Counted from the stretch's first letter, positions 34,723 through 47,086 are shown. The stretch: 64,000 nucleotides of DNA from Laburnicola sp. R22_1 (GCA_014281115.1 JACONQ010000004.1:4030001-4094000); one strand, 5' to 3'. Translations and numbers: made by a program. The notes: generated by a model from the sequence alone, not told the origin.

Positions 34723-35472
34723 CCTATAGACCCAGAGGTTATACTCAAACGCTTCAAGAGAGAGAGCTCTAGGAAGCAAGATGAAGGCGAAGCAGGCCCC
34801 TCAGCGCTTAAGGAGAGCGACTGGCGTCAGATGGAGCGTCTCGTACGCTCTGCAGTGAAGGATACTACCGCAGAAGAGTCAAAGTCGCTCTCCCAAACGC
34901 TCCACGGACTCCAAGTACAAAACGAACTGCTACACCATGAGAACGATGGCCTAAGAGAGGCTCTTACTGCTAAGAAGAAGCACAAGAAGCGCGGCAAACC
35001 TCTTGACTTGCAGCAGCGCCAGGAGTACCACGGTGGTGCCGTCTTCTGGTCTCCGCGCAAGATCAGAGAGGCACGTGCACGAGAGACAGTGAAGCAGAGG
35101 GAAGAGTATGACGGGCAGCTTGCAAAGGCTAATAGGAAGGAGCTTTAAGCTGCTGCTAAGCTACTCTGAGAGCAGGAGGCAGAGGAGAGGCGTGTGGCGA
35201 GAGAGGCAGCTAAGGTGGTGAGGGAGAAGGAGAAGGCTGACAAGGCAGCTAAACGCGAGCGCCAGAAGGCAGCTCGCAACACTAAAAAAGCTATATAACT
35301 ATCCTAAAGGGGCAAGCGCAAGGCCTTAAAAGCCTCTACTTAAGCCAACAAGCGTTAGAAATAACGTAGTGCTGGTGCAGCTGCTAAGGAGGCATCACAG
35401 GCTGCATTAGCTGCCCTAGCTTTTACCACCCATAGTGGCCGCAACGTTAACCTTCCAAGTAAATTTAGATAG
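34723..35472 (+). pseudogene. Pogo-type transposase C-terminal fragment
   Basis: The frame begins PIDPEVILKRFKRESS directly after the LINE tail, matching LNPEVILKRF in the transposase at 2989-4908. It continues through SDWRQMERLVRSAVK, a coiled coil and GGAVFWSPRKIREAR. The first in-frame TAA is at 35146-35148, with several more to the end SGRNVNLPSKFR. The catalytic domain is missing. Confidence 0.8.
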
Positions 35473-35624
35473 TATAAATTAATCGCATGCCTTTGTTTAC
35501 TACTCTACTACAAAATCTTGTAATAATAGCTATTATAGCTGTTGTAATACCCTTATTTTTAAAGTAGTGAGCGCGTTGTTCCTGGGTCGTTACGCGACGT
35601 GGGTCGTTACGCGCACGGGCATGG
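34723..35624 (+). mobile_element. 3' portion of a pogo-type element
   Basis: The transposase C-terminus is followed by a terminal region with tgggtcgttacgcg at 35583 and 35600, a 17-bp period. The end ...gggcatgg is followed by TA at 35625-35626, like the ccatgg end of the element at 2662-4997. The 5' portion has been replaced by the LINE. The right edge cuts the ankyrin end of the NLR gene. Confidence 0.75.
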
Positions 35625-35625
35625 T

Positions 35626-36150
35626 AGGTTTTCCCGCTCTGCATGCCCAGTAAAGTGGACTCCAATGCATAATTTCGGAAGAGAATGCAGGACCCAGCTT
35701 CAATGCGGCCCAAAGCATATCCAGCGAGCCACTTAAAGACGCACAGCAGAGTACACCATCTCCCTTCGCATCTAGGGCAGAGAGGTCAAGGCCTAGGTTG
35801 ACTAGAAACTGGAAAGTGTTGATATGTCCGCCCCGTGCAGCAAGGTGAAGAGCGGTTTGGCCCTGAATTTCTCCACCCTGTGCGTTGACGTCGGCGCCCT
35901 TGTCGAGCAGCAGCTTCACAGTTGCCTTGTGGCCTTGGTATAAAGCCGCTTAGAGTGCGTTGCCGTACTCTCCGCCCTGCGCGTTGATCTCGGCGCCCTT
36001 GTCGAGTAGCAGCTTTACAATCGCCTCGTGGCCTCCTTCTAAAGCTGCCTAGAGTGCGTTGCCGCACTCTTCTTCACCCTGCGCGTTAACGTCGGCGCCC
36101 TTATCCAGCAACAGCTTCACAATCGCCTCATGCCCTCCTTCTGAAGCTGC
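35626..36150 (-). pseudogene. Degenerate C-terminal ankyrin repeats of the NLR gene
   Basis: The frame of the NLR gene continues past its first TAG (36151-36153) through further ankyrin repeats (GGHEAIVKLLLDKGADVNAQG). Stops lie at the same repeat position at 36049-36051 and 35950-35952. All three stand where intact units have Gln in GNALQAAL. The last units (TALHLAARGGHINTFQFL, WSPLYWACRAGK) end at the pogo element boundary near 35625, so the original C-terminus is lost. Confidence 0.8.
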
Positions 36151-38641
36151 CTAGAGTGCGTTGCCGTAGCGTCTACCCTGCGCGTTGACATTGGCGCCCT
36201 TGTTAACCAGCAGCTTCACAATCGCCTTATGGCCTCCAGCTAAAGCCGCCTGGAGTGCGTTGTTGTAGTGTCCACCCTGCGCGTTAACGTCGGCGCCCTT
36301 GTTAAGCAGCCGCTTCACAGTCGCCTTGTGGCCTCTGTATAAAGCCGCCTGGAGTGCGTTGCCGTAGTATCTACCCTGCGCGTTGATATTGGCGCCGTTC
36401 TTGAGTAGCAGCTTCGCCATTCTACGATGTCCGCTTTCTGCCGCAAGATACAATAAATTTTGGCTATAGCTATCCTTTTTGTCTAATGTAGTTGCCCTCT
36501 TTTGTACTTTATTTGGGAGCATAGCCTCTAGTGTAACTGACAGTCCGAATCGCGCTGCAAGATGTAATCCTGTGGTGTCCTTAGGATAATGCTGGCTATA
36601 GTCGCTGTGCTTGTACGTCGGAGCCAAGAAAACCTGTGTAGCGCTCGAAACCAACTTGCTATCTGAAAGAAACGAACAGGCTAGCGCACACACATCGCCC
36701 TCCACCGTGGCAGCATGCTCTCCCCAGTGGTTAGCAGCATAGTCTAGGAACTTGCTCTTTTTGAGCCTCTCTTCGAACTCTTTGTTAGAGGAACAGCTAC
36801 CTGTTCTGAATATGTCGAACGATAGGTAGATGATGCATGTTGAGGCAATGTGCAGCTGAGCATCTGGATTCCATGTACCTCTAATGCGCTCGAAGTATTC
36901 TTGCGTAGTATAATGCACGAGACGGATAACAGCACTTTCCCAATCGACAACGACCAGGCCAGCACACACAGACAACAAGTCCTCGACGTCGGGTACATTT
37001 TCCGGATCGAGCTCCGCTTCGTCCGACTCTACTGCTAGGGCATGGCATATCTCCGCTGTGGTGAGCGGCCTTTTCGCATACGGAATCCACGACAATACTT
37101 TCTTGGCTCGTTCGCAATCTCCACTTAACTGGCCTTCTATGCGTTTAATGGCCTCGTCGTATGCCGCGTTAAGTGCATCTGAGCCTTTCGAGAGTCTGGC
37201 TAACGTCGACTTGACTTCTTTTACTGTTCGCTTATCTAGGAGCGAGTCTGTGTGTAGGCAGGCAAGAAGAAACCTAGAAACCAGTAAGCTAATGTTATTC
37301 CCAAAGGTTGAACAGATCGCATACATCCCGTCTACCGCCTCCGCGATCTTGTCTTGCACCATTTCCTGCAGCATAGAATCACGCTGGATACATTTAGGTA
37401 GTCGGTACAACTGACCGGCCACAAATCGCCTCACATCCTCATCGCTAGCTCGTACCTCCAGCCTCTCCGCTTCTCGAAACTCGACTTGGATCTCCGGTAT
37501 GAAGCGCGAGGTGGCTACGAGGCGGATATCTTGTCCTGCCTGTAACTCTCGGAGTTTGGCCAGAAATTGGCGACGAGTGCCGTTGCTGTCTCGACACTCA
37601 TCCAGAGCATCGACCACAATATAGAGAGTGGGGTACTCCGCAAGTACATCCTGGAGGGCGCCAAAGATCTCGTCAAGCGATGGCTTCGTCCCTCGGTCGG
37701 CATGCTGCTTGTACAATCGCTCCACAGGCTCCGCTATCAGTGGCCGAGCCTGCACCAGCTGCTTGACGATGGCTGCTAGCATACTAAAGGCATCTTGTTC
37801 GTCCTGTGCTTTGTAGTTGCAGTACACGTACGCAACGCCGACTGAGCTGCTCTGCACGGACTTTAATAGATGGTCGATCGCAATCGCGGCCACCATCGTC
37901 TTGCCGGCCCCAGGAATTCCCGGGCAGAAGAGAGTGCCCTTTGGCTCACCGAGCCACCTTGCGAACTCCGGTGCGTCGAGAAACCACTGGCCCGTCCCCT
38001 CCTGTCTGCGACCTATGATGTCCGACTGCTGAGCGGGATAGTCGGTAGGCGAGATCCATTCCACAATTTTACTGTGCCTTGTGTCGTCTTGATCTTGCCG
38101 GATCCTGTCTACTCCAGACTGTATTGCGGGCATGTGCGTTCGAACGAAGTTTGTATCGTCTTTAATGGCTTGAGATAACTTGCTCCTGAATGTAAGCGAC
38201 ATGACTCTACAGTGCTACTGCGAAGGCTTACAAGTGGTCCATCTGTAAGGCAATCTCTACCAGCATTTTCAAACGCTGTATTCGATTCAATATGCTCGCA
38301 ATCTCCTCTTTCTTGAATTTCCACACTAGCGCTTCACCTGCCTTCTTCAATCGACCTCCGTCTATCAACTTGGTCTGGAGCGCTTCCAGTGCCTGCTTGA
38401 ACTGGTCGAGCGGTCCATTCTCGACGCCAAGGGCTCGGACGGCGGTGTACCACGGCACATCGGCGCTTCCCTCCTCCAAACGAAACCTCAAATTAAGAAG
38501 GAGGCTGTGTACGTTTGAGGCCTCAATGGCGCACTTCGCACGATCTTTTGAAGCATCTTTGACGTCGTTTAGATACCCAAGGACCTTGGCCGAGAGCTGG
38601 AGAACTGCGATGATGCTGGCTGTGACGCTGAGCGGATCCAT
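36151..38641 (-). CDS. Fungal NLR: HeLo-like N-terminus, NACHT, ankyrin repeats
   Basis: Exons 38232-38641, 37325-38185 and 36151-37273 encode 797 residues to the first TAG. The N-terminal 137 residues (MDPLSVTASIIAVLQLSAKV) match the HeLo-like domain of fungal STAND proteins. The NACHT Walker A is GIPGAGKT (about 226-233) and Walker B LYIVVDALDEC (about 324-334). Ankyrin repeats of 33 residues follow (GHKATVKRLLNKGADVNAQG). Intron 1 is 46 bp and joins MDHL to SKLSQAIKDD. Intron 2 is 51 bp, so skipping it keeps the frame, but splicing gives the usual DGMFLLACLH. Such proteins sense non-self and trigger heterokaryon incompatibility or defence, with repeats as the sensor. The C-terminal repeats are lost to stops and a pogo insertion, but the signalling core is open. 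Confidence 0.88.
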
Positions 38642-39600
38642 ACCCAGACGAAATCGACGGACGAAGCAAATGCGTATAGAAGAGCTGCTGGAGAGAAGAG
38701 TGGCATCGTGTAGGCAGTGAAGTTGCAAGCGCCTAGGCTGAGGGGGTGCCGCAGCAAGGCTGAACAGCTGCTGTGCGTATGGTGCTGCGCCGCGCCTTAT
38801 CGATAAGATCGATCAGGTGCGATCACGCGGCAGGTTGACCGGAGGCCTCGTGCAGTCCGTGTCGAAAGGTACAAAATGATGCATCCTTGCGAGATGGAGT
38901 TTATGTTGTGTCGCTTAAATGCGGCATGTTTCGATCGCCGTTACCTTGTAGCGGGTGTTCGTTGAGATGTCTCTATAGAGCGTGTTAGAGGCAGGTATGT
39001 CTCTCCGCATAGCGAGCCACTCGTTGTTGGACGTTCCCTCCGTCGATACCAGGGCTCCTGCAGCACTGCAAATGCCTCGCGGCTGGGTAGACCTTCACGT
39101 CCTGGTCGCCTAGCCATCGTATGTAGTGTGCTGTCCCTCGCAATAAGCGTGACGTCTCGATTAAGTTTTTGGAGCCAGTGCATCTCCGCGCATGGCTAGA
39201 GCGACTACCGGCCAGGGCTCGTGCAGGAGAAAAGTCTCCACAATCCTCCGAGCAGCGCGGGGTCCGTTGTTTAGAGCTACGACAAGGAGGAAAAGCGTGA
39301 GTTAAGCGCGAGTCAAGCGCTGCCGAGGCTTAAAAATACCCGAGAGCGAACAAGCGGCGTGGCCTCCACTGGTGCTGCTCTGTGCCGCTTCGTGCTGCTT
39401 AGCGCTCCTCCACTCGCGTCACGGCAATCCTAAGAGAGGCTAGACCACGGCACGCGAAAAGTGGGGCGATGCGAAAGAAAACGCGCTGATTACGGCAGAG
39501 TTAACACATTCAAGTTACATAAGCGCATCCCCAGCCCGCTTCTGTAGCTCTGGCGTGCTGCACGTACCGACCTCTGTGGCGGAGACGCACTTTGCGCGAT
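38642..39600. other. Upstream region of the NLR gene
   Basis: The composition is ordinary to GC-rich, and open frames on both strands have no recognisable family. A palindromic ttatcgataa lies near 38797. It is probably promoter and intergenic sequence. Confidence 0.4.
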
Positions 39601-40230
39601 ACGCATAGCTATAGTAATCTAGCAAATAGAACATAAAGAATTTCATACTTCTTTAGATTAGTTATCTTCGTTTTTAAGTAGCAATACGATAGGATAGCGT
39701 TATTGTGGCAGAAATAGTATTATAGTATCTAAGCACGCTAAGTATAAATAAAGCGATAAGACGACAAACCCTATGTAATTTTCAAATGCGACCTAAGATA
39801 TAGCTAGAGCACGGCTTAAATATAATACTAATTATATCTTAGTGCAAATAATAACGTATAAATAGGGTGAAGTTACTGCGAAGTTAAGGTACCTCTTATT
39901 TCTTTTAGGATGTAGGGGTCTTTTGTTTCGTAGGGGGGCAGGTTAGATGTGGGTTAATGTAGAAAGAGGGGAAGGAATAATTAATATAATTTTATCGACT
40001 CTAGGCTTATATGTTAATTTACTCTTAATATATATAGATGCCTAAAAATACCATATAGTAAATTCTAATTAGTTACGTAAGATCCTATAGGATCTTAGCA
40101 AGCAACTATAAATAAGGGTATAAGACTTATAACTATCTTCTTAAATTTACTTAATAAAATACTATAAGGTATAAATTATATATGCTTCTATATACTATAC
40201 TACACTTTAAGAATTACTGCTCTGTTCTTC
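39601..40230. other. AT-rich, RIP-like intergenic stretch
   Basis: Base composition changes abruptly near 39600 to TpA-rich sequence leading into the hAT at 40239. No gene or repeat boundary could be identified. Confidence 0.5.
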
Positions 40231-40238
40231 TAGTTTTA

Positions 40239-43200
40239 TAGACATGCTAACAATTAAGCCAAATAAGCTATGGCCTTCGACTTAGCTTAAGGCTTATTTT
40301 AGAGTCATAAGGCTTGGCTTATTAGGCCTAATAAGCTTTTTTTTAGTAGCTTAAATTAGAGCTTAATAAATAGCTTAATTATACTATATAAGTTTAACCG
40401 CCCTATATAGTAACTACTTACTACCTAAATTCTTACTACACATACTATATAGCAAGTCTATTTCTATAGTGCTTATTAGTACCTTCTTAAGCTAGTTATT
40501 ACTACCTAAACTCGCTTTCTACTAATATTGTACGCATTATATAGCCGCTAATACATAAGGTCTTATAGAGCGTTACTAAGGCTTAAGAAGATTGCCAAGC
40601 TTACTAAACATGCGCTCACACTTATAGTTTAATACTAGAATAGAAAGTACGTTAAGTATAAGCTTACTAAGGGTAGAGTATTAATTGCGCAACGTTACCT
40701 AATAGTTTATAGGATTGTTTGTATACTTAGTACCTTTCTTAATATATAACTCGCTTCTCCGCTATTACTTATACTTATCTGGCTTAATATTAATGTTGTT
40801 AGTTATATTAGAATTAATAAGGCTCTTAATTACGTCGTCTATATTATTAGGAAGCACTATAGGGTGCTAATATATAGGCAGTAAAGTGTTGTACTCCGTC
40901 CAAAGCGCGCGAAACGCGCGGTTGTTTTTCTTAAGCCATCTAGGTTTATCGCTCTAGGCGATGTTATAGTATATTTTATAGTAGGAATAGAGAATTATAG
41001 TAGTGTAGTAGGCTAGAAAGTAGTTAAGCTTAGTATAGTAAATGTTAGCTTTTACCTAAGCTATGTGTAAATTAGTAATAAGGTAGTCTTTAGACGCTTT
41101 GTTATACGCGTTATAGTTAATAGCCTTATAGGCTTTAACGCACTACTTGTAGTATATTAGAATATACTTAAAGACTAGAATAATCTTAGTAATTGCGCTA
41201 AAATATTCGCCTTAGCTGCGTCTCTCTAGGCGCTTTATTGCCACTTTTAGTGGCCTTAGAGCGTCTATATACTTAGTAATAACTACCTAGTTATGCGCTA
41301 AGAGCCTATTAGATCGCATCTATGGCTGCGCCTCTAGTAGCTTATTACCCTAAGTTGTGGCGTACGTGTCCTTATCGCGGATACGTTTTATATAATAATT
41401 AGCATACGTAGTAATAGTAGGCTATAGCTTATAAGCACGCTTAAAGTAAGAGTAGTAGAAGTTCTAGCGCGTAATAATAGGTTTAATAGGCTTAAGTATC
41501 TTGCAATCTTTAGCTATTGCGCTAGTAGATAGGTTATAATATAAGAGACGCTAAAAGTTAGTAAAAAGTGCATACTATTACGGCGTTTTAATATAGTTAA
41601 TAATATCTAATAGGACGCCTAGTAGGCTATTACGCCTCTACTTAGTTATAAACTCGCTCTTTTTAAAAAGCTTACTAGCGTTATTGTTAAAAGCATTAGC
41701 TTCTTTACTCTAGAGTAGAGTCTAGCTAATAAGGTTAAGAGTATAAGGGCTGTAGCGAAGGTAGTAATAAGGCGCGCTAAAATCTATCTCTTACGCTAAC
41801 TTATAGATAGTAGCGTTGTTATTACTTATATTATTAAGTATAAAGTAACTAATATTAAGCGAGTTAATGCTAAACTACTATATTATTTAGCTAATAACCT
41901 CTACTATTCTCTCGCTACTATAAGCGCCTACTAGCAGCTACAGCGCTATAGGTAAATTCTAAAGCTCGCCATGCTTACTAATAAAGTAGGCAATAACACC
42001 TAGAAACCTATACTTACTACCCTTTATTGTCTAGCTATTAAAGCTAAGGTAGATCTTACTTAGCGCCTAAGACAGCTCTAAGACTACCTAAGGCTTTAGG
42101 TAGTTGTAGAGTCGCAAAATAAAGTCTAAGACGCTTATATAAAAGGACTATAACGTAGTTTTAGCCTCTGGGTTAGTAGCCACAATTAGCTGTTAAAATG
42201 CTAGTGACTTAAACTCTCTTAACAGATAATTATTCTTAACAAGCTAACTAATAGCAGCAAGCCTAAAGTGCTAAGTATTAAAGCCGCTAAGCTTATTAGC
42301 GATATCTTAAGAGATGCTAATCTTACCGCCTGTAAGAACTTAATATAGGTGGCTTATCTTACGCTTCTCTACTTTTTTTTCTGGCAGTAGATAGCTATAA
42401 CCGCGCTTTTTCTAGCTTAGGTAGCGGGCTATTATTAATATTAACAGCGTTGTCTTATATATGCCTATGCCTCTAGCATCTATAATCTTTTCCTAATAGT
42501 AGTATTAACAAACAAAGAAGAGCTAATTTAGCTCCTTAAGCAGCGTAACGCGGTACCTATAAAGGTATACCTAGCTTCTCTTTGTGCGCTATATCGCTAA
42601 CGGCTTTATATATTTTAGTATACGCTTAAAATTAAGCCTGTTAAAGTTGTCCTCTAGGTGCGTATTTAGGCTCTTATTATCATCCTTGTTAACACCCTTA
42701 GCGGGCTCTCTAACGTCTATTATAGCTACTATTACAGCGTCGCTGCCCTTAGTAGATAGGATAATACTATCCTTATTCTACAACTTATAGAATCGCAATT
42801 CAAAGGTAGCTCGCGGTAATAGGCGCTGCAACAGCGTTAATTGCGTATTATCTAGCTTAATTAGCTAGATAGACATGCCTTAGGCGGCTATTTTGGCGCG
42901 TTTGTGCAGTTTAGGGATTGTAGCGCTATTACGCGCACGTTTTAACTGCTTTAGCGGTATAATAAATAAGCTTAGTATAGCTAAAAAGACAGGGTAATAG
43001 CTAAAGACGCTTGCCGCTAGAGGTGGCTGGCCGCTTACTAGTACTAACTTAGTAGGTAACTTAGCTATTAATAAGCTAACTACTATACTAGTATAATACT
43101 AGAAAAGTGTCGCGAGATTGTCTATATAGCAGTCTTAAAAACGTTATTAAACTTGGCCTAAAACCACTCTGCTGCCTACTTTTTATTAAGCCTAATAAGC

Positions 43201-43334
43201 CAAATAATTAAGCCTTCCCTCCTTAGCTTAGCTTGTTAGCAAATTACTACACGTTAGCTTGGATTAATAGAACTAAGCCAAGCTTAAGCCAAATAATTAA
43301 GCGCTTGTTAGCGGCTTAATTATTGGCAGGTCTG
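40239..43334 (-). mobile_element. hAT transposon, family C, strongly RIP-mutated
   Basis: A perfect 8-bp duplication tagtttta (40231-40238, 43335-43342) flanks ends tagacatgctaacaattaag and the complement of ggcttaattattggcaggtctg. Subterminal regions are filled with aagccaaataa/ggcttattaggc words. It is 3096 bp long. On the minus strand a C-terminal hAT motif (CERMFSKLGNLLKP) is readable near 40580-40620; the rest of the transposase is broken by very frequent stops. Confidence 0.88.
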
Positions 43335-43540
43335 TAGTTTTAGGCCGGATTAAAAGAGAATGTAGTTAGTGCGATACTAAGCTATGGCGGGAACCTACTA
43401 TAACTAGCCTAATACTATCTAACTATTTGGGTAATACAACTTTAACCCCGCACCGGCTCTTTAAACCCACGTCTATATCTCTCTAGAGTAATATTCTCTA
43501 ACTTACGCAAGCTTGCCAACTATTTTATTATTAACTAAAG

Positions 43541-43912
43541 GTATGGGCCATACACATTATAATTAAAATCTCGCAACGCAACTTTGTTACCGACCCTAAC
43601 GAATGGCTAGGCCAGAGCTTATACTTTAACAATCTTTTCTCTAGAAAATAGAGCGACAAATAGGAGGATAGCTTATACTTTATTAAGATCGATACTAATC
43701 TCTTTAAACACATCCTTTAGTATCTCCGCACTAGTGTTTTGCTAGTGTTCTATAATAGGCTAGCAGGCCACGACTTTCCCCTATACTAAGCTCTACTCGG
43801 GGAATTAAAATATTTCGCTATTAGCAGGCTAGAAAAGTGGTTATGCGAACGAAAATACCTAGAGGCTGTTAAGATACAATACATCGCCAAGGAGACTTAG
43901 GAACGTAGCTCT
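43541..43912 (+). pseudogene. BTB/POZ (T1-type) gene, 5' part, RIP-mutated
   Basis: The frame around IIIKISQRNFVTDPNEWLG ... LYFNNLFS.K.SDK.EDSLYF is followed by LFKHIL.YLRTSVLLVFYN, HDFPLY.ALLGELKYFAIS and RLEKWLCERKYLEAVKIQY. These are the hallmarks of fungal BTB/POZ proteins related to the potassium-channel tetramerisation fold. Stops replace Trp or Gln, as expected from RIP. The frame ends ETQERSS at 43912, at the hAT boundary, and resumes at 54025. The start codon and any upstream exon were not found; an ATG at 43543 is out of frame. Confidence 0.75.
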
Positions 43913-45213
43913 AGACTTAGCAACAATTAGTCTAAAAAAGTCAGACTAATTATTTAATTGCTTTATAAGCAATTAGTCAAATAGTCTAAAGGGCTCTAAT
44001 TATCCAATTAAACAGTCTGAAAGTTACCAGACTAATTAATTAATTGGCTAAATATAGCCTTTTTTCTTGTGGATTTAGTAGATAAATTAATATTAATATA
44101 TGGCCCAAAGTCGCGATACTTTTTTAGTGTTAAGGTTTTAGAGAGCGAAAAATCTAACCCCTTACCTAAATAGGCAGCTCTACTTAAACTTTTAACAATA
44201 TAACTTCTGCTATTAATACCTAGCTACTTTTACCTATACTCTCTACTCTACGCGCCCTTCCACATCTACGCTGCTCTATAGTATAAATAGAAATGTGAAA
44301 AGAGTCTTTAGCGAGCGTGTTACACGCGCAAATCGCAAAAATACGACCCTAATATTGCTCTCCCTTGCTCCTAAACTTAATAACAAGCCTAATAAAGTCT
44401 AACTAATAGATAACAATAATCGCAACAAGTAATTTGACGGCATTAAGTAGAGACGTGTCTTATACCTATAGCGATAAGAAGAGGATAGTAAGAGAGGCTT
44501 TATAAGCTAGATATATAAATATAGGTGGCCTCTATAGTATAGTAAAAAGCAAAAGAGGTAGTAGCTCTATAAATATTATTATATCTATAAAATGCCGCGT
44601 GGCAAATATAACGTATATATATTAACTTCCTCTACTAGTACACACCTCTTTACTAATACTCTAGGCCACAAATTTAATAAAAATAGACTAATAAGCTTTA
44701 ACCTACTACTAAGTATAAGCTTAATCGTCTATTAGTTATAATAAAATAGTGTTAAAGTATTATAGAAGATGGCAAATAAGATGGTATTAAGCTTCTTATA
44801 GAAGCGATTCTGGGACGCGCTTATTAACTAGATAGTCGCTAATAACTAGTTGCTCTAAGTTATAGAAACTGCTGCCTTTCGCTAGTTAATTAAAGCTGCT
44901 AATCCTATTACAAAGCAGCTAGTTTAGCGGAGTTATAATTCTCTTAGCCGCTATATTCTAAGTAAATACCATGCAATAATTCTAGCCGTTACGTAATACC
45001 TAAAGAAGGCCCGATTTCTTATCTATATATCCTTTAATAATTAGACTATATATAGTAGTAAGCGCGCTCTTACTAGGATATATATATATTATCTAGATAA
45101 GTAGGGCGATATTTAGAACTATGTACTTGGGCTACTATAGCTCTATAGTCGCCACTCTAGTGAGAACATTGCTTACATTATAAGTAAGACTCTCCAAATA
45201 TTTAATATTAATA

Positions 45214-47086
45214 ACGTACTCTACAACCGAGCGACTCACCCAACCGAGCGACTCACTTTTGCCAAGACCCCACCAAAACATGTACTATTCACGACAGTAC
45301 AGAGTTAATACGAACTATTATCAATAGTCTAAATAGGCCAATCTATTCAGAATCTACTTCTGCAGGTTATTTACACGTTGTTCTATTGTGCCCAGGCTCG
45401 CCGCAGCGTCCACAGCGCCGTTAAGTTAGCTCGCCTCCATTAACGCGCGCCCTCTTCTTTGCCTTCTTGCCATCACTGCGCGCCGCAAAGTCCTTTAGAG
45501 TAGCCAGCCGCTGGCCCTCTTTAGCTGTAAGAGCTCCTTCTTACTACAATCGCTTTCTTTTGTGCGATTTACATCGCGTGGCGGCCTTATTAGCAGCTTA
45601 AAGTTCAGTGTTGCGTTTGGTCATCAACACCAAAGAATGCCCCATCAGCTTGGCGCCTTTAACAAGCTTTTCCACCGCCTTAACTATATAAGTTAGGGAA
45701 CTATCCATATGCCTTTAAATCCTCTGCTTAACCAGCATTGATTGTGACCCAAGTTCTGTACTATTTTGCGGAGTTTGCGACTCCTATGTACTATCGCGAA
45801 TAGTACATTCTGGAGGCGTACGCAGGCGGACGTCAAGCTGCGATAGTACAGCCTCTGGGTCGTGGGGCACTAGGCCAGCACCTCGAAAGCCTCCTTTGAT
45901 ATTACTTTCAGTAATTGAAGCCTTAAAAGCAGCAATAAAGCAAGGTAGGAACTCGATTTTGGTGATGTGCGTGATGTGGTTGCGCATCAGATTCTCGGCT
46001 TGGCGCCCATACGCCTTCTTTAACGGCGCAAAACAACCTATATTAAGTGGCTGCAAGAGGTGCAACGAATGTGGAGGCATACAGAGAGTAATAATATTAC
46101 TCTTTTTGCAGTAATCCTAGAATTCGAGCGAGTTGTGACTTTCGTGGCCATTAATAATAAGCAAACATGCTCCACTAATAGTACGCCTCTTTGTATGCTT
46201 ATTAAAGTGCTTTAGCCATTACAGACTAAGCTTATTTGTTATTTAGCTGTTCTCAGAGACTGCAATAACCCAATTATGAGGTAGATCCTTCTCCTTATAC
46301 CAGGCGGAGAGGTGGTGCTTGCCCCCGAAGATAATGAAGAGTGGGATCCACCACCCTATTGCGTTAATGCCTTGGATGACTGTTATCCACTCCCTATTGC
46401 CCTGCTGCACCTGCTTTAGCCGTCCTTGACGCTTAGAGCCTATAACTACCGCTCTAGTCAATATTATGCCCATTATAAAGCCAGACTCGTCAAAATTGTA
46501 GGTGTCCTTATCTAGGATACCATACTTAGCCTTTATATTCTCCACAAGCCGGAACCAGCCTCGTATCACCTTAGGATCCTCCTGGAGGGCTCTCTTATAG
46601 TCGTACTTTCGATTAAACTTGACTTTAAGCTCTGGCTGGCGCTTAACAAAGTTTGGAGCCCAGTTATGGCCCACAGGGTCGCGATGCCGCTTAGCTAGCA
46701 AAGAATTGGCCATATCCTCCACGGCAGCAAGCCGTGGCGGGAATCCTCGCGAGTCTAGGTTGAGTACATGCTGTATAATCGCCTTCTCCTCTCTTATAGT
46801 AAGCTTTATTGTGTTGGGTGGGCAGTCGCGTCGGAAGGCGATTCCAGCGCGTTGTCGGCTGAGGGTCTTTTAAGGGATGTTATAGATGGCGGCAGCGCGT
46901 CTTTGCGAAAGTGACGCGTCTCGTTTAATAGCCTAGATCGCAAGCTGTATACAAGCTTCGTTTGACGCTAGTAGTTCGTTGTGTTGTTGAGGCATCGCGT
47001 TGTACTATTGATGGTAGCACGTTTTGGTGGGGTCTTGGCAAAAGTGAGTCGCTCGGTTGGGTGAGTCGCTCGGTTGTGGAGTACGT
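45214..47086 (-). mobile_element. Pogo-type transposon, family C
   Basis: An inverted repeat of about 65 bp starts acgtactctacaaccgagcg on the left and ends with its near complement on the right. It carries caaccgagcgactcac twice, 17 bp apart (45224, 45241). A TA duplication is at 45212-45213 and 47087-47088. hAT copy 2 has the uninterrupted site (complement of gcgatttattaatatt near 20527), which fixes both ends. It is 1873 bp long. Confidence 0.93.
45780..47000 (-). pseudogene. Pogo-type DDE transposase, family C
   Basis: The longest open piece (46243-46722) covers a CENP-B-like segment (RHRDPVGHNWAPNFVKRQPEL), TYNFDESGFIMGI with the first catalytic Asp, and GNREWITVIQGINA. After stops the frame continues with LLIINGHESHNSLEF, where the second catalytic Asp is Asn, then PHSLHLLQPLNIGCFAPLKKAYG, where the third Asp is also Asn, both expected from G-to-A changes. 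The N-terminal HTH upstream of 46722 has further stops. The element cannot encode an active enzyme. Confidence 0.85.

Noticed and set aside
36850..38720. Several open frames antisense to the NLR gene
   Set aside because: They overlap well-supported NACHT and HeLo-like coding sequence, show no family motif, and are explained as shadows of a GC-balanced coding strand.
40239..43334. AT-rich region as a centromere fragment or an integrated mitochondrial piece
   Set aside because: Perfect 8-bp duplication, inverted ends and a CERMFSKLGNLLKP motif identify a RIP-mutated hAT element.
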